From Rhizomys pruinosus (taxonomy: Eukaryota > Chordata > Mammalia > Rodentia > Spalacidae): DNA of 64,000 bases. Below are positions 39,691-49,493 of the stretch, piece by piece. Both the position numbers and the translations under genes were made by a program. The stretch covers positions 3,604,880 to 3,668,879 of the forward strand of contig VZQC01005680.1 of the NCBI GenBank assembly GCA_009823505.1, in the 5' to 3' direction. The notes beneath the pieces were generated by a model that saw only the letters and a list, made by a program, of their open reading frames with translations, was not told the origin of the DNA and ran no database searches. Each line of letters starts with the position of its first letter. Position 1 is the first letter of the stretch.

Positions 39691-39960
39691 GCAATGGTAT
39701 ATTTTCACCATCCTAGCACGGGAGACTGAGGCAGGAGGATCCTGAGTTCAAGGCCAGCCTGGGTTTCACAGAGAGACTCTGTCTCAAAGCTCAACAATAT
39801 GGGCATAGTAGCACATGCCTTTAATCTCAGCACTCAGGAGGCAGAAGCAGGCAGATCTCTGTGAAGTCAAGGCCAGTCTTATCTACATATAGAGTTCCAG
39901 GCCTTCTGGGGGATACATGGAGACCCTGTCTCAAAAACAAAACAAACAACAACAACAACA
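39691..39960 (+). mobile_element. two B1-like SINEs in tandem
   Basis: First: GGGAGACTGAGGCAGGAGGA, TCAAGGCCAGCCTGGGTTTC (39,700-39,790). Second: GGGCATAGTAGCACATGCCT, AGGCAGAAGCAGGCAGATC, then an AACAACAAC tail (39,798-39,985). Confidence 0.82.
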
Positions 39961-39985
39961 ACAAAAACCCAAACAACAGCAACAG

Positions 39986-40145
39986 CCCACTTTTCATTGA
40001 TAAATAATGCCTTGGTATGTATGTATATGTATGTGCTTGTGAATACCAAAATAATTATAGACGAGGTCTGCTTTTAGAAATCACGCGAATAAAAAAAATG
40101 TGATAAAACTCCCAACACAGAAATCCTAAGTCCTTTTTTAAAAAA
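39986..40145. other. unassigned sequence
   Basis: Short AT-rich stretch. Confidence 0.4.
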
Positions 40146-40147
40146 AT

Positions 40148-40370
40148 TGTTTATATGAGACAGGGTCTCATATAGCCCAGGCTGGCCACAAAGTGACTAT
40201 GTACCTGAGGATGACCCTGAACTTCTGACCCTCCGGCCTCCATTTCCTTAGCGCTGGAATTTATAGGTGTGTCCCACTATTTCTGGTTTGCATGGTGCTG
40301 GGGATGGAGCTCAGGGCTTCAAACATATCAGGCAAGCACTTTACCAACCGAGCAACATCTCCAAGCCCCT
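40148..40370 (-). mobile_element. B4 SINE, complete
   Basis: B1-like half (GAGACAGGGTCTCATATAGC, CCTCCGGCCTCCATTTCC) and ID half (GGTGCTGGGGATGGAGCTCA, CAAGCACTTTACCAACCGAG, ATCTCCAAGCCCC), both in reverse order as expected. Confidence 0.85.
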
Positions 40371-40575
40371 CAGCTTCACTATGACCCTGCATGCTAGCCT
40401 TCTGCCAACGTTCAGAGTGAATGGAGGGAAGAGCAGGGTGATGAATACAGGGGCGAGTTCTCCGTCTGAACAACTCCATGATAATTCCCACACCAGGACA
40501 ATCATGGTGCCTCCTTTGAGTTCCCCTGTGGACCCCAACATTTTATACGTCCCACAATATACAAAGCACTTGTCA
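40371..40575. other. unassigned sequence
   Basis: Unique block. Overlapping frames of 92 and 103 residues on opposite strands are without motif. Confidence 0.4.
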
Positions 40576-40576
40576 T

Positions 40577-40935
40577 AGTTACTTTTCTGTTGCTCTGATA
40601 AGATACCTGGACCAAACAAGTTAAGGGAGGAAGGATTTCATTGGGGTCAGTTCCAATGGGATACAATCCATAAGGGTGGGGAAGGCAAGGAGACAGGAAC
40701 AGGGGGGTGGTGACTGGTTCTATTACATTGGCACTTAGGAAGCAGAGGGCAAGCAGGAAGGTAGAGCTGGACTATCAGGCCTCAAAGGCTGCCCACTGTG
40801 ACTCACTTTCTCCATCAAGGTTCCACCTCCTAAAGGTTCCACAACCTTCCAACAGCCCATCATCATCTGGAAACCAATTGTTCAAATACTTGAACCTGTT
40901 GGAGAACGGGCATTTCACATTCAAGCCATAACATC
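40577..40935 (+). mobile_element. R1-family element
   Basis: GTCATAGTTACTTTTCTGTT, GCTCTGATAAGATACC, GGAGGAAGGATTTCATTGGG, CCACCTCCTAAAGGTTCCAC and a CACATTCAAGCCATAAC end. Confidence 0.75.
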
Positions 40936-41930
40936 ACTTTAACATTTCTTAAATCATTTAAACTTAAGAATGAGCTGGGAGATGTTCAATGGTCTTGATT
41001 TCACTGTTTGCAAATGAAGAAAATGCAACTTAAGAGACTGGAAGTTTTCCCAGCCTATTCTCCTTACTTTACGGTCAGTGTTCCCCTTACACAGAAAGAA
41101 CCTCTCTAGTCACAGTCAAGAGCAAAAACATGTAATCTGTGCATTTAATATTATTTACCATAACATTTGTATGCCCAGTTTCTCTTATTTGATTTTATAT
41201 TTCTGTGTTTTAGAACATAGTATCTACCATGTACTGCTTTACTTAGTAAATGCTTAACTACAAGTTGATAGAATAAACAATGGAGAACTCAGGAAACGAC
41301 AAATACCACACTTATCTGATGGGACCCCTGTTTGCAACTGTCCTGGTACTAAATTCTGTTTTTTTAAAAAATGTTTAACTAACTGTCAGTAAATCTGCCT
41401 TTGTAGTCAACTTTTAACTGCTTAACCACAAAAAGAATTCCCAGAAATTCTTATGGCATACAGGTAACTAAATTGTAAATTATAGGACACTAACGTTTGA
41501 ACTCACCCATGAAATGGTTGTTCAAAGATGATGTTTTACTCTATAAAATCTGCAAAGTAAACTGGTTGAGGGTGCCCGGAATTTCAGGGTATGAACTCCT
41601 CTGGGACCACTGGCAAGAAAAATAAAGAGGTGAACTATGCAACTCTCCAGGAAAGTCCTTGACTTCTGGGCTGCCTGATTTTCCCTAACAACAGAAGGTC
41701 TGTCCTGGACCACATCAAGAGCTGGATAAGGCTGGGCACTATAGTAAGTTTGGGAAACTGACTTCAGTTTTTTTTTTTTTTTCCATTAACGATGTTGTTT
41801 GGAGAAACTTCTTGTGTCCAGAATTTACTGCATGTCTGACCTTATGTTAAGCTTCTGACCTTATGTTAAGCTTCCAATCTGCAGTGTAACTCTGAGGCTT
41901 CCTGTCCTGAGTTGCCATCCCTACACAGAG
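40936..41930. other. repeat-poor AT-rich sequence
   Basis: Nearly 1 kb without SINEs. It includes a small direct repeat at about 41,839-41,873 (TGACCTTATGTTAAGCTTC twice, about 20 bp apart). No gene recognised. Confidence 0.45.
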
Positions 41931-41934
41931 CATG

Positions 41935-42310
41935 CCATCAAAGTTTCGAGGGTAGAAACCTGGAATCCACAACCCCTCTTCATTCTACAAATTAGAAACA
42001 AATTATAGTGAAAAGTGGAGAAAGGAGATTTATTCAATGTGGACACTCTGAGAAGAAGAACGCATAAAGAGATCCAGTGACCCTTAAGTCCGTCTTCAGG
42101 TCCTGATATGAGGTTTAGATTTAAACAGAGAGGTTTACATAGCTAAGCAGTCCTGGTCATGGTATGTTCCTGCCCGTCACTGATCATCACTGTCTCGGCT
42201 GCAGTCCCTCCTGCAAGGCGGGTCTGACAAGATGTTAGAACTGTGAGAAACCTCTTCCTTGAAGACAAGTGTCCCCGCCAGCTGCACCAGGCTTCAGACT
42301 TCCCTTCCCC
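41935..42310 (-). mobile_element. R4 LTR-like element, copy 1
   Basis: On the minus strand: AGCTGGCGGGGACACTTG, TCTCACAGTTCTAACATCTT, GAGACAGTGATGATCAGTG, then TTGAATAAATCTCC (poly-A signal) and a 3' flank. The block order matches 45,240-45,640, about 3 kb away in opposite orientation. Confidence 0.55.
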
Positions 42311-42336
42311 ACGGCAGAGGGGAAAGTTTAATATTT

Positions 42337-42485
42337 TTAAATGCTTGTTTATTTTTCTGAGACAGGGTTTTTCTATAGCTCCAGCTGCTCTGGAACTCAC
42401 TATGTAGACCAGGCTGGCCTCAGTCTCATAGAGATTGGCCTTCCAAGTGCTGGGATTAAAGGTATATGTCACTATGCACAGCTTT
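42337..42485 (-). mobile_element. B1 SINE
   Basis: CTGAGACAGGGTTTTTCTAT to ATGTCACTATGCACAGC, missing about 15 bp near GAGATTGGCC. Confidence 0.85.
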
Positions 42486-42830
42486 TAATTCTTCATTATT
42501 TAGGGTTCATTGCTTCAATAGCCCGAAAGCAAAGAGGAGGGAAACCAGTGTCTCTCTTTAGAATATCTCACCCCCTGTCAAGTCAGTTACAAGTATGCCT
42601 TGTTTGAGATGCTTAAAGGCAGAGGTGTTCTGCATTTTGGAGTTGTCTTTGGGGTTCTGGAATGTTCGCTCAGACTTTTCTGGCTGAGCAACCTTCATAC
42701 AAAAATATGAACTTCAAAATGTTCTGAAACCTCTTATGGGAGCACCCCCAAAAATCTGAGGTTTCATTAGATTTTTGATGTTCAGATTAGGGGTGTTAAT
42801 GTATACCAAGGTAAACAAACTTCTGTGAGC
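42486..42830. other. unassigned sequence
   Basis: About 340 bp without recognised features. Confidence 0.4.
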
Positions 42831-42839
42831 CTCAGCTTA

Positions 42840-42963
42840 CTCTATTGTTGATTTATTTGTGGATGTGGATGTATATTTGTGTGTTCCTGTGTGTGAGGGT
42901 GCATGTGTGCGTGGAGACCAGAGGTCAACCTTGCTGTCACTCTTTGATGTCCACTGTGGTGAT
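42840..42963 (-). mobile_element. B4-type 3' remnant
   Basis: Degenerate GT, GTGTGCGTGGAGACCAGAGG, TCAACCTTGCTGTCACTC. Confidence 0.55.
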
Positions 42964-42980
42964 TGGTGATTGGTTTTAAT

Positions 42981-43227
42981 TTTTTTTTTATTAATTTTAT
43001 TTATTTCCGTATGTGTATGAATGTATTGTCTGCATGCAAGTCTGTGCACCCGTGTCGTGCAACGCCGCGGAGGTCAGAAGAGGGTCTTGGATTCCCCTGG
43101 AACTGGAGTTCTCCTGGAATTGGAGCTTCAGACGGTTCTCAGCCACCATGTGGGTGCTGGGGATCGAACCCGGGTCCTCTGTAAGAGCGGTCGGCGCTCT
43201 TAACCGCTAGGCCATCTCTCCAGCCCC
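42981..43227 (-). mobile_element. young B2 SINE (long subtype) with 17-bp TSD
   Basis: Intact landmarks and head CCATCTCTCCAGCCCC. TGGTGATTGGTTTTAAT is exact at 42,964-42,980 and 43,228-43,244. Confidence 0.95.
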
Positions 43228-43600
43228 TGGTGATTGGTTTTAATGTCAACTAACCACAAATTAGAATCGCTTGTTCAGGGACCCTCAGGTTGAGGAACTG
43301 TCTTAATTGCCTTAAATGATGTGGGAAGACCCACCCCAAATGTGGGCGGTACCTTCTGGCAGCCTCCCAGATCAAGAAGGTTATGGCAGAAAGGAGAATA
43401 TTAACCTTTCCCTGGCTTGGCCGTCTCTCTCTCTGCTGAGTTGTTTCACCCTGTTGCTGATGCTGGTGACTCCTTTGCTGACATCAGAACCAGTGTTTCT
43501 GGGCTTCCATCTTCTTACTGGCTGGCCAGTAAGCCCCAGGAATTGTCCTGTCTCTTTGTCCCCAGTGCTGAGATTGCAGCAGACACAGGCTATCATGATG
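43228..43600 (-). mobile_element. R1-related element, diverged
   Basis: TTTTAATGTCAACTAACCAC, TTAGAATCGCTTGTTCAGGG, GTGGGAAGACCCACCCCAAA fit the reverse-complement 3' end of the R1 group; the right part (43,440-43,600) is uncertain. Confidence 0.5.
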
Positions 43601-43603
43601 AGC

Positions 43604-43644
<41 letters not shown>
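43604..43644. repeat. (GT)n microsatellite
   Basis: About 40 bp of pure GT. Confidence 0.95.
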
Positions 43645-43649
<5 letters not shown>

Positions 43650-43915
43650 ATATAGTGCTGTCATGTACACATGGAGGTCAGAAGATAACTGCTGGTGTTG
43701 ATCCTTTGGAGGCAGTGTCTCTTGTTTGCTGATGCTTATACTAGGCTGTCTCGCCCATGAGCTTCCAGGGATTTTCCTGTTTCTGCATCCCATCTTGTCC
43801 TAGGAAGGCTAGGATTATATATGTGCTGATGTCCCTGACTTCACCTGGGTTCTGAATTCAGGTCCTCACTGTGCAGAAAACATTTTACCTATGGACCCAC
43901 CTCCCCAGCCCTAAC
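43645..43915 (-). mobile_element. B4/RSINE1-type SINE, diverged
   Basis: CATGGAGGTCAGAAGATAAC, GGAGGCAGTGTCTCTTG, GAGCTTCCAGGGATTTTCC, TGAATTCAGGTCCTCACTG, CCACCTCCCCAGCCC in reverse. Confidence 0.68.
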
Positions 43916-43949
43916 TCTTCTATTTTAAAGGGAAATTGTAATAATAATG

Positions 43950-44162
43950 GGGGCTGGAGAGGGGTTCAATAGTTAAGCGCACTTACTGCTCTTCCAGAAA
44001 ACCTAGGGTTCAGTTCCTAACACCCACATGGCAGCTAACAACTGTCCTTAACTTCAATGATAGAGGCCACTTTTCAGGCCTCTGTGGGCATTGAACACAT
44101 TTGATGGACTTACATACATGCAGGCAAAATACTCATATATAAAAACTAAACATAAATAAAAT
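43950..44162 (+). mobile_element. B3-type SINE
   Basis: GGGGGCTGGAGAGGGGTTCA, AACCTAGGGTTCAGTTCC and an ACATAAATAAAATC tail. Confidence 0.82.
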
Positions 44163-44945
44163 CTTTTTGAAAAAAGAAATAATAATCACAGCAGTGTGTT
44201 GCTCATAGAGGGATGACGTGAAGTCTCCGAATTGGTGTGTAGAGAATTCAGAAAGCACTTGACGTGGTGAGGGCCCCAAGGACATTGTAAGAAACTGACA
44301 AGGCTGGAAACACACATCTGAATCTCACCCCCTCTACAGAGCTGTGTTCTTGAACCTTTGAGCTCTTCTCTTGTCAGAAGGCCTAATTGGCAAGTGTTAC
44401 CATAGGGAGACTCTGAGGTCATTGTCCATTCAAATATTTGCCAAGTGCTCACATTAAGCCAGGCCAGCTGAATGCCATTTATAAGATGTCATTGTGGAAA
44501 AGATACTGCTTTGGCTGCCAGGCACAGGACCCTGGAATGCCCAGCTTCAGCAACAGAAGCTAACTTGTAATACTTGTGTCCTCAGCGCTCTACTGTCAGG
44601 AGGGTGCTGGAGAGAGGGGACAGGCAGAGAAGAGAGACCCCTTCAATCTAGTCTGAGGGAGGAAAGATGATCCCTGAAATTGTGCTGTAAAGATGGGGTC
44701 AAGACCAGCCAGGTCAAGTTGCAGGTTGCAGGATGGGCAGAGACTCTGAGGAAAAAGCATCTGCAGGGGAGAAGGACCTGGGTACTAGGAGATGGTGAGT
44801 TAGGAAAGGGCCAGAGCTGTGGGAGAGGCTGTGAGGAGTGAGGTTGGAGAGGGTGTGGAAAGCGTGATGCAGGGGCCAACTGTAATGAAGACATCCTACC
44901 TTTGGCTATCAGACTTTTGAAACCAAGGGCTGCAAGACACCTGGA
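44163..44945. other. repeat-poor unassigned sequence
   Basis: About 780 bp. Short overlapping frames on the minus strand lack motifs. No element recognised. Confidence 0.45.
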
Positions 44946-44961
44946 TTTCCCCAGGAATCTT

Positions 44962-45219
44962 TTTTTTTTTAATTTTTTTTATTAATTTTTATTTATTTCT
45001 GTATGTGTACGAATGTACTGTCTGCATGCAAGTCTGTGCACCCGTGTCGTGCAATGCCGAGGAGGTCAGAAGTGGGTGTCGGATTCCCCTGGAGCTGGAG
45101 TTCTCCTGGAATTGGAATTTCAGACGGTTCTCAGCCGCCATGTGGGTGCTGGGGATCGAACCCGGGTCCTCTGCAAGAGCGGTCGGCACTCTTAACCGCT
45201 AGGTCATCTCTCCAGCCCC
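44962..45219 (-). mobile_element. young B2 SINE (long subtype) with 15-bp TSD
   Basis: Intact landmarks, head tract TCATCTCTCCAGCCCC. TTCCCCAGGAATCTT is exact at 44,947-44,961 and 45,220-45,234. Confidence 0.95.
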
Positions 45220-45234
45220 TTCCCCAGGAATCTT

Positions 45235-45640
45235 ATGCTGGGAGTAGGTAAAGCTTAGGGCCTGGTTCCAGTCAGTGGGGGAGCTTCAAGAAGAGATTTC
45301 ATACAGTTTTGACACTTTGTTGGACCACCTTGGAGGAGAGACTGGAGCTGAGACAGTGATGGTCAGTGATGGGCAGGGCCACAGCTGGACTAGGACTGCT
45401 CAGCTCTGCAGACCTCTTGCCTACTTAAACCTGGACCTCATGTCGGGACCCCACAGTTGGACTTCAGAGGTCACAGGATCTCTTTCCTAATATGGTGACC
45501 ACATGCAATAAATAGTTCTCTGCTTTTCACTGTTGCTTGCCTGTTGAATTGATCTGTTGAGGATGGGTGTCTGAGCTTAGCTTGTTGGGGCTGCCAGGGC
45601 CCAGGCTCTGACCCTAAAATCTCAGGTTAACAGTGATGTA
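45235..45640 (+). mobile_element. R4 LTR-like element, copy 2
   Basis: GAAGAGATTTCATACAGTTT, GAGACAGTGATGGTCAGTG, GCAGACCTCTTGCC, then CATGCAATAAATAGTTCTCT (poly-A signal) and an AGGTTAACA end. Pairs with 41,935-42,310. The poly-A signal near the end and lack of coding sequence suggest a solo LTR; the class is not determined. Confidence 0.5.
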
Positions 45641-45895
45641 TCTGCTATGGAATGTGGGTCAAGAGCCATGGCTAGGATCATGTTCACATTTAGGAAAGAT
45701 TGGTGCCTGCCATGAGAGGCCAGCTGGGGTGGGCAGAGGACACTAAGTGATAGGACCAAGCCGAGTTAGTTGGCCAACTGGTACAGTGCTGGGCTGAACG
45801 ATAAGGGGTCAGGATGAAGTAAGCATTTGTAAGGGTTGGAAGGATAGGGGTTTAGATTCCAAGACCCTCCCTTGAGGCTGAGACACTGATGTTCA
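45641..45895. other. unassigned sequence
   Basis: Nothing recognised. Confidence 0.4.
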
Positions 45896-46155
45896 ACTTT
45901 TATTCACCCTCCCCTCCCTCTCCCCTTCCCCCCTTCCTCCTTCGCCTTTCCCCCTCCCCTCTTCTTTCGTATCCCTTTCTCCTTCCCTCCCCTCCCCCTC
46001 CCCTCTCATCCCTTCCCTTTCCCATCCTCTTCATTTCCCTTGTTCCCGCCCCTCCCCTCCCTCTCCTGCTTATTTCCCTTCCTCTTTCTACCCCCTTTGC
46101 TCCTAGCCTGTCCCCTCCCCTCTTCCACCTTTTCCTTCCTTCCTTCCTCCTTCTT
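45896..46155. repeat. polypyrimidine tract
   Basis: About 250 bp almost entirely C/T in the top strand (CCCT, CCTT and TTCC mixtures), followed by a short GT run. Confidence 0.9.
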
Positions 46156-46159
46156 TGTG

Positions 46160-46450
46160 TGTGTGTGCATGTGTGTATGTTTAAGACAAAATCTAACTTC
46201 TAGCTAAGGCTGGCCTGGACTGCACCATATATCCCAGGCTGGCTTTAAACTCATGACAATCCTCCTGCCTCTGCTGGCTTTAAACTCATGACAATCCTCC
46301 TGCCTCTGCTTGGCAAGGTGTTACAGATGATATTTCTTCATGTTCAGCCTTTTCTTTCTTTTTAGAAAAAGTCTTGCTGTGATGCAACCCGAGCTGGACT
46401 CAAGCTGGCTGTCCTCCTGCCTCTAACCTCTCGGAGTGCTACAATTATCA
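46160..46450 (-). mobile_element. B1-like fragments with a short tandem duplication
   Basis: GCTGGCTTTAAACTCATGAC followed by AATCCTCCTGCCTCTG appears twice in succession (about 46,233-46,308, unit about 39 bp). A second B1-like scrap (AAAGTCTTGCTGTGATGCAA, TCCTCCTGCCTCTAACC) lies at 46,360-46,445. Confidence 0.6.
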
Positions 46451-46603
46451 CCTAACTTTAAAAGAGACCCACTAAGCCACTCTTTGATGGATGGGTGGCT
46501 TTGTCCTTCAGCTATATTTACCCAGATTTCTTGTGTGGGAAACCTGTAAGCTGAGGAGTTATGGGGGTGCATGTGTAGGGGTGCATGTGTAGCTCTTGGT
46601 GTA
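46451..46603. other. unassigned sequence
   Basis: Nothing recognised beyond a doubled GGGGTGCATGTGTA near 46,565. Confidence 0.4.
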
Positions 46604-46619
46604 CTCTGACAGCACTTCT

Positions 46620-46848
46620 TTTTTTATTTTTGTATGTGTATGAGTGTACTGTCTGCGTGTAGGTTTGTGTACCCGTGTCGTGCAATGCCGTGGAGGTCAG
46701 AAGAGGGTTTCGGATTCCCCTGGAACTGGAGTTCTCCCGAACCGGAGTTTCAGATGGTTCTCAGCCGCCATGTGGGTGCTGGGGATCGAACCCGGGTCCT
46801 CTGTAAGAGCGGTCGGCGCTCTTAACCGCTAGGCCATCTCTCCAGCCC
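46620..46848 (-). mobile_element. young B2 SINE (long subtype) with 16-bp TSD
   Basis: Intact landmarks. CTCTGACAGCACTTCT is exact at 46,604-46,619 and 46,849-46,864. Confidence 0.95.
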
Positions 46849-46864
46849 CTCTGACAGCACTTCT

Positions 46865-46990
46865 ATAAGAACTTTGAGAACTTCATGAAGGCCGGGGGCT
46901 TCCATCTTTGAAAGAGCTGGTTAGGAGCAGGAAAAGAGATGCTTGTAGAGGGTTTGGGGATACTGGAGACCCCAAAGTTTGCATGTGGGT
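46865..46990. other. unassigned sequence
   Basis: Nothing recognised. Confidence 0.4.
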
Positions 46991-46994
46991 TCTT

Positions 46995-47165
46995 TATTTT
47001 TTATTTATTTATTTTTTTTTTTTGTCTTTTCAAGACAGGGTCTCCCTGTAGCCCCAGCTGTCCTGGAACTCACTCTGTAGACCAGGCTGGCCTTGAACTC
47101 ACAGAGATCCGCTTGCCTCTGCCTCCCAAGTGCTAGGATTAAAGGCGTGCGCCACCCCCCCCCCC
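46995..47165 (-). mobile_element. B1 SINE, C-run at the head
   Basis: CAAGACAGGGTCTCCCTGTA to GGCGTGCGCCACC, where the expected ATGCCCGGC is replaced by a run of C at about 47,154-47,165. Confidence 0.88.
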
Positions 47166-47168
47166 AGG

Positions 47169-47172
<4 letters not shown>

Positions 47173-47219
<47 letters not shown>
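47173..47219. repeat. (GT)n microsatellite
   Basis: About 46 bp of pure GT. Confidence 0.95.
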
Positions 47220-47530
47220 GCATGTGGGTTCCCGCACCAAGCTTGGCCAGTGGAATGCAGAGTTTGTGAGGCAAACAGTTTTGACAACCAGCTTTTGCCT
47301 CTGGGAAGGAAAGGGCTATAAGAGGGCCATCTGAGTTATGGATCCAGTCTTGGCCCCATGTTACTACAGAAGGAGGCTGGAACATCGATAAACATAGAAT
47401 GAGAAGTGAAAAATCACATCCTATAGCATTAACAAAAAAGAGAGGCACAGGAAGCAATAGCAGAAAAATAATTAGAAAGGGATGAGCTTTAAATATGTAG
47501 TACCTTTGTTTTTAGATATAGTTTATTTAA
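47220..47530. other. unassigned sequence
   Basis: About 310 bp without recognised features. Confidence 0.4.
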
Positions 47531-47544
47531 TTATAACTAGTTAA

Positions 47545-47682
47545 TTATTTTTTATTTATCTATTTTTATTGAGTTAGTGCCTCATTATGTAACCCAGGCT
47601 GGTCTTGATCTCAAACTCATGTTCCTTCTGCCTCAGCCTACTAAGTGTTGGAATTACAGGTGTGTACCACCATGCCCAGCTC
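47545..47682 (-). mobile_element. B1-like half of a B4 SINE
   Basis: CATTATGTAACCCAGGCTGG to GTGTACCACCATGCCCAGC. It leads straight into an ID-like tandem cluster, so the cluster may have grown from the ID half of this B4. Confidence 0.75.
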
Positions 47683-47709
47683 AAACTAAATTTTTATGTA
47701 TTTTAATTA

Positions 47710-47945
47710 TTTTAGGTGTTGGGGATCAAACCCAAGAGTTTCACATGTTAGGCAAATGTTCTATCATTGAGCCATACCTCAGTCCCTTCCTGGGCAATTC
47801 TAAGCAGGTGCTCTACTACTGACCAGTGCTTCCAACCCTTCAATGGGGGATTCTAGGCAGGTGCTCTACCATTGAGCCATATCCCTAGCTTCCTACTGGG
47901 AGATTCTAGAGAAGTGCTGTACTACTAAGCTGTGCCTCTGGCTGC
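47710..47945 (-). repeat. ID-like tandem cluster, about 53-bp period
   Basis: GGTGTTGGGGATCAAACCC opens the ID part; then four units with CTAAGCAGGTGCTCTACTAC, CTAGGCAGGTGCTCTACCAT and CTAGAGAAGTGCTGTACTAC. Confidence 0.75.
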
Positions 47946-48213
47946 TAATTTCCTTTTCAATGATGGCTGCACATCTTTCCCTTCAAGGACTGGATTCTGC
48001 ACCCTGGTCATTTTAGTGCCCTTTATTGGCCATGCTTACCTATTTTTGTTGCACCACCTCACAAGCTGGTATTAAATCAGGGGTTGGTTGGGTACAATTT
48101 TCTTACCACTTTAAGCAGTTTCTCTATTGCTTTTCTGGAATGTCAGCCTTTGTCTTTCTTCGTTGAGTTGTTTTCAGGGAGTTCTGAGACCAGCGGGACA
48201 CTCTGTGGGATGG
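47946..48213. other. unassigned sequence
   Basis: Nothing recognised. Confidence 0.4.
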
Positions 48214-48338
48214 AAGGGCACGCTGGCAGTCGGATCTTTGTGAGTTCAAGTCCAGCCTGGTCTACAGAGTGAGTTCCAGGACAGCTGGGACTACAGGGAG
48301 ACCCTGTCTCGAAAAGACCAAAAAAAAAAAAAAAAATA
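48214..48338 (+). mobile_element. B1 SINE, 5' truncated
   Basis: CGGATCTTTGTGAGTTCAAG to GAGACCCTGTCTCGAAAAGA and an A tail; the head is absent. Confidence 0.88.
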
Positions 48339-48348
48339 CTGGCAGTTT

Positions 48349-48576
48349 CGGGCTGGAGAGATGGCCTAGTGGTTAAGAGTGCTGACTGCTCTTGCAGAGG
48401 ACCCAGGTTCCATCCCCAGCACCCACATGGTGGCTGAAAACTGTCTTTAACTCCAGTTCCAGGGGAATCCGACGCCCTCTTCTGACCTCTGAGGCACTGC
48501 ATGACACAGGTGCACAGACCTCCATGCAGACGGTACATTCATACACATAAAAAATAAAATAAAATAAAATAAAAAA
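48349..48576 (+). mobile_element. B2 SINE (short subtype)
   Basis: GGGCTGGAGAGATGGCCTAG to an ATAAAATAAAATAAAAT tail. It has the B2 3' half of the long copies but not the extra segment. Confidence 0.9.
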
Positions 48577-49339
48577 GCTGGCCCTTTCAACACCAAGTGC
48601 CCTGCCTTTGACCCCTACCTTAAGAGGATCATCAAGCTTTTAATCTTCCCTCCAGCTTTGTTACAGACTTTCAGTAGCATCTCTCCCCACCATCAGTTGT
48701 GGTATGGCAGGATCTGTCTCCTTCAAGCTCACTACTCTAGCATCTGGCTTGGCTATCCTTCCGGATTTCTCCAGTCCAACCAGCCCAGGACCTGAGTCCT
48801 CATTGCTGTTCTGATCCTGCCCTTGGTCTGCTAAATATGGGGGCCTCAGTGTGGCCGTGCCACATCAGATCACGTCGGGCGTTCTGTTTTTTGTTTTTCT
48901 TTTTTTCCAGCCATAATCGTTTCCACGCTGATATTTTCTGCTCTCTTACAGGAGGCCATGTTCCCTCCTTTGGTAGTAATCGGCATCTTTTTGGTCTGAG
49001 GTTCCCACAGACTCTTCACGGACTCTTTATAGCTCATTTCTGAGCCATGCCTCCCCCTGCCGATTTGACTCACCTCCCTGGGGAATTTAAAAATTTTAAT
49101 CAGCAGTGCAGAGGGAAGCAGTGGGAGCTTGGAAGTCACAGTTTCAGCAAAGATGAGTTTGGGCACATTCCAGCTCGATTTCAAGGTCTTTTTTGTTTTG
49201 GACATGCAAGCTGAGAGTCCTTCAGGAGCCAAGACCTCCAGAGCACCAGCTAAGAGCGAACACTGGGCCACATCATGGGTTTCCTCATAGAGGAACAAAT
49301 GAGTAAGTTTAGTAGGATTCACAAATGCCGTTCAGTGCT
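48577..49339. other. repeat-poor unassigned sequence
   Basis: About 760 bp without SINEs. It contains a 150-residue minus-strand open frame (48,870-49,322), basic and Lys-rich, with no motif I recognise. I do not call it a gene. Confidence 0.45.
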
Positions 49340-49397
49340 GGATGCTGTGCTAGGTGTGCCCAGGGCCAGGGGGGACCTGAGAAAACACAGAGCACAC

Positions 49398-49490
49398 TGG
49401 AGGCTGAGGCAGGAGGATTAGAGGCCTGCTTGAGCCACACAGCCAGTGCCAGACCAGAATGGGCTTTGTAGAGAGACTTAAATCAAACAG
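49398..49490 (+). mobile_element. B1-like fragment
   Basis: GGAGGCTGAGGCAGGAGGAT, then CACACAGCCAGTGCCAGACC. Confidence 0.6.
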
Positions 49491-49493
49491 TGA

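Noticed and set aside
8237..46848. Recurrent peptide with MYCLHAGLCT and VLCKSGRRS-like ends
   Set aside because: Each instance is the conceptual translation of a B2 SINE on its minus orientation, not a gene family.
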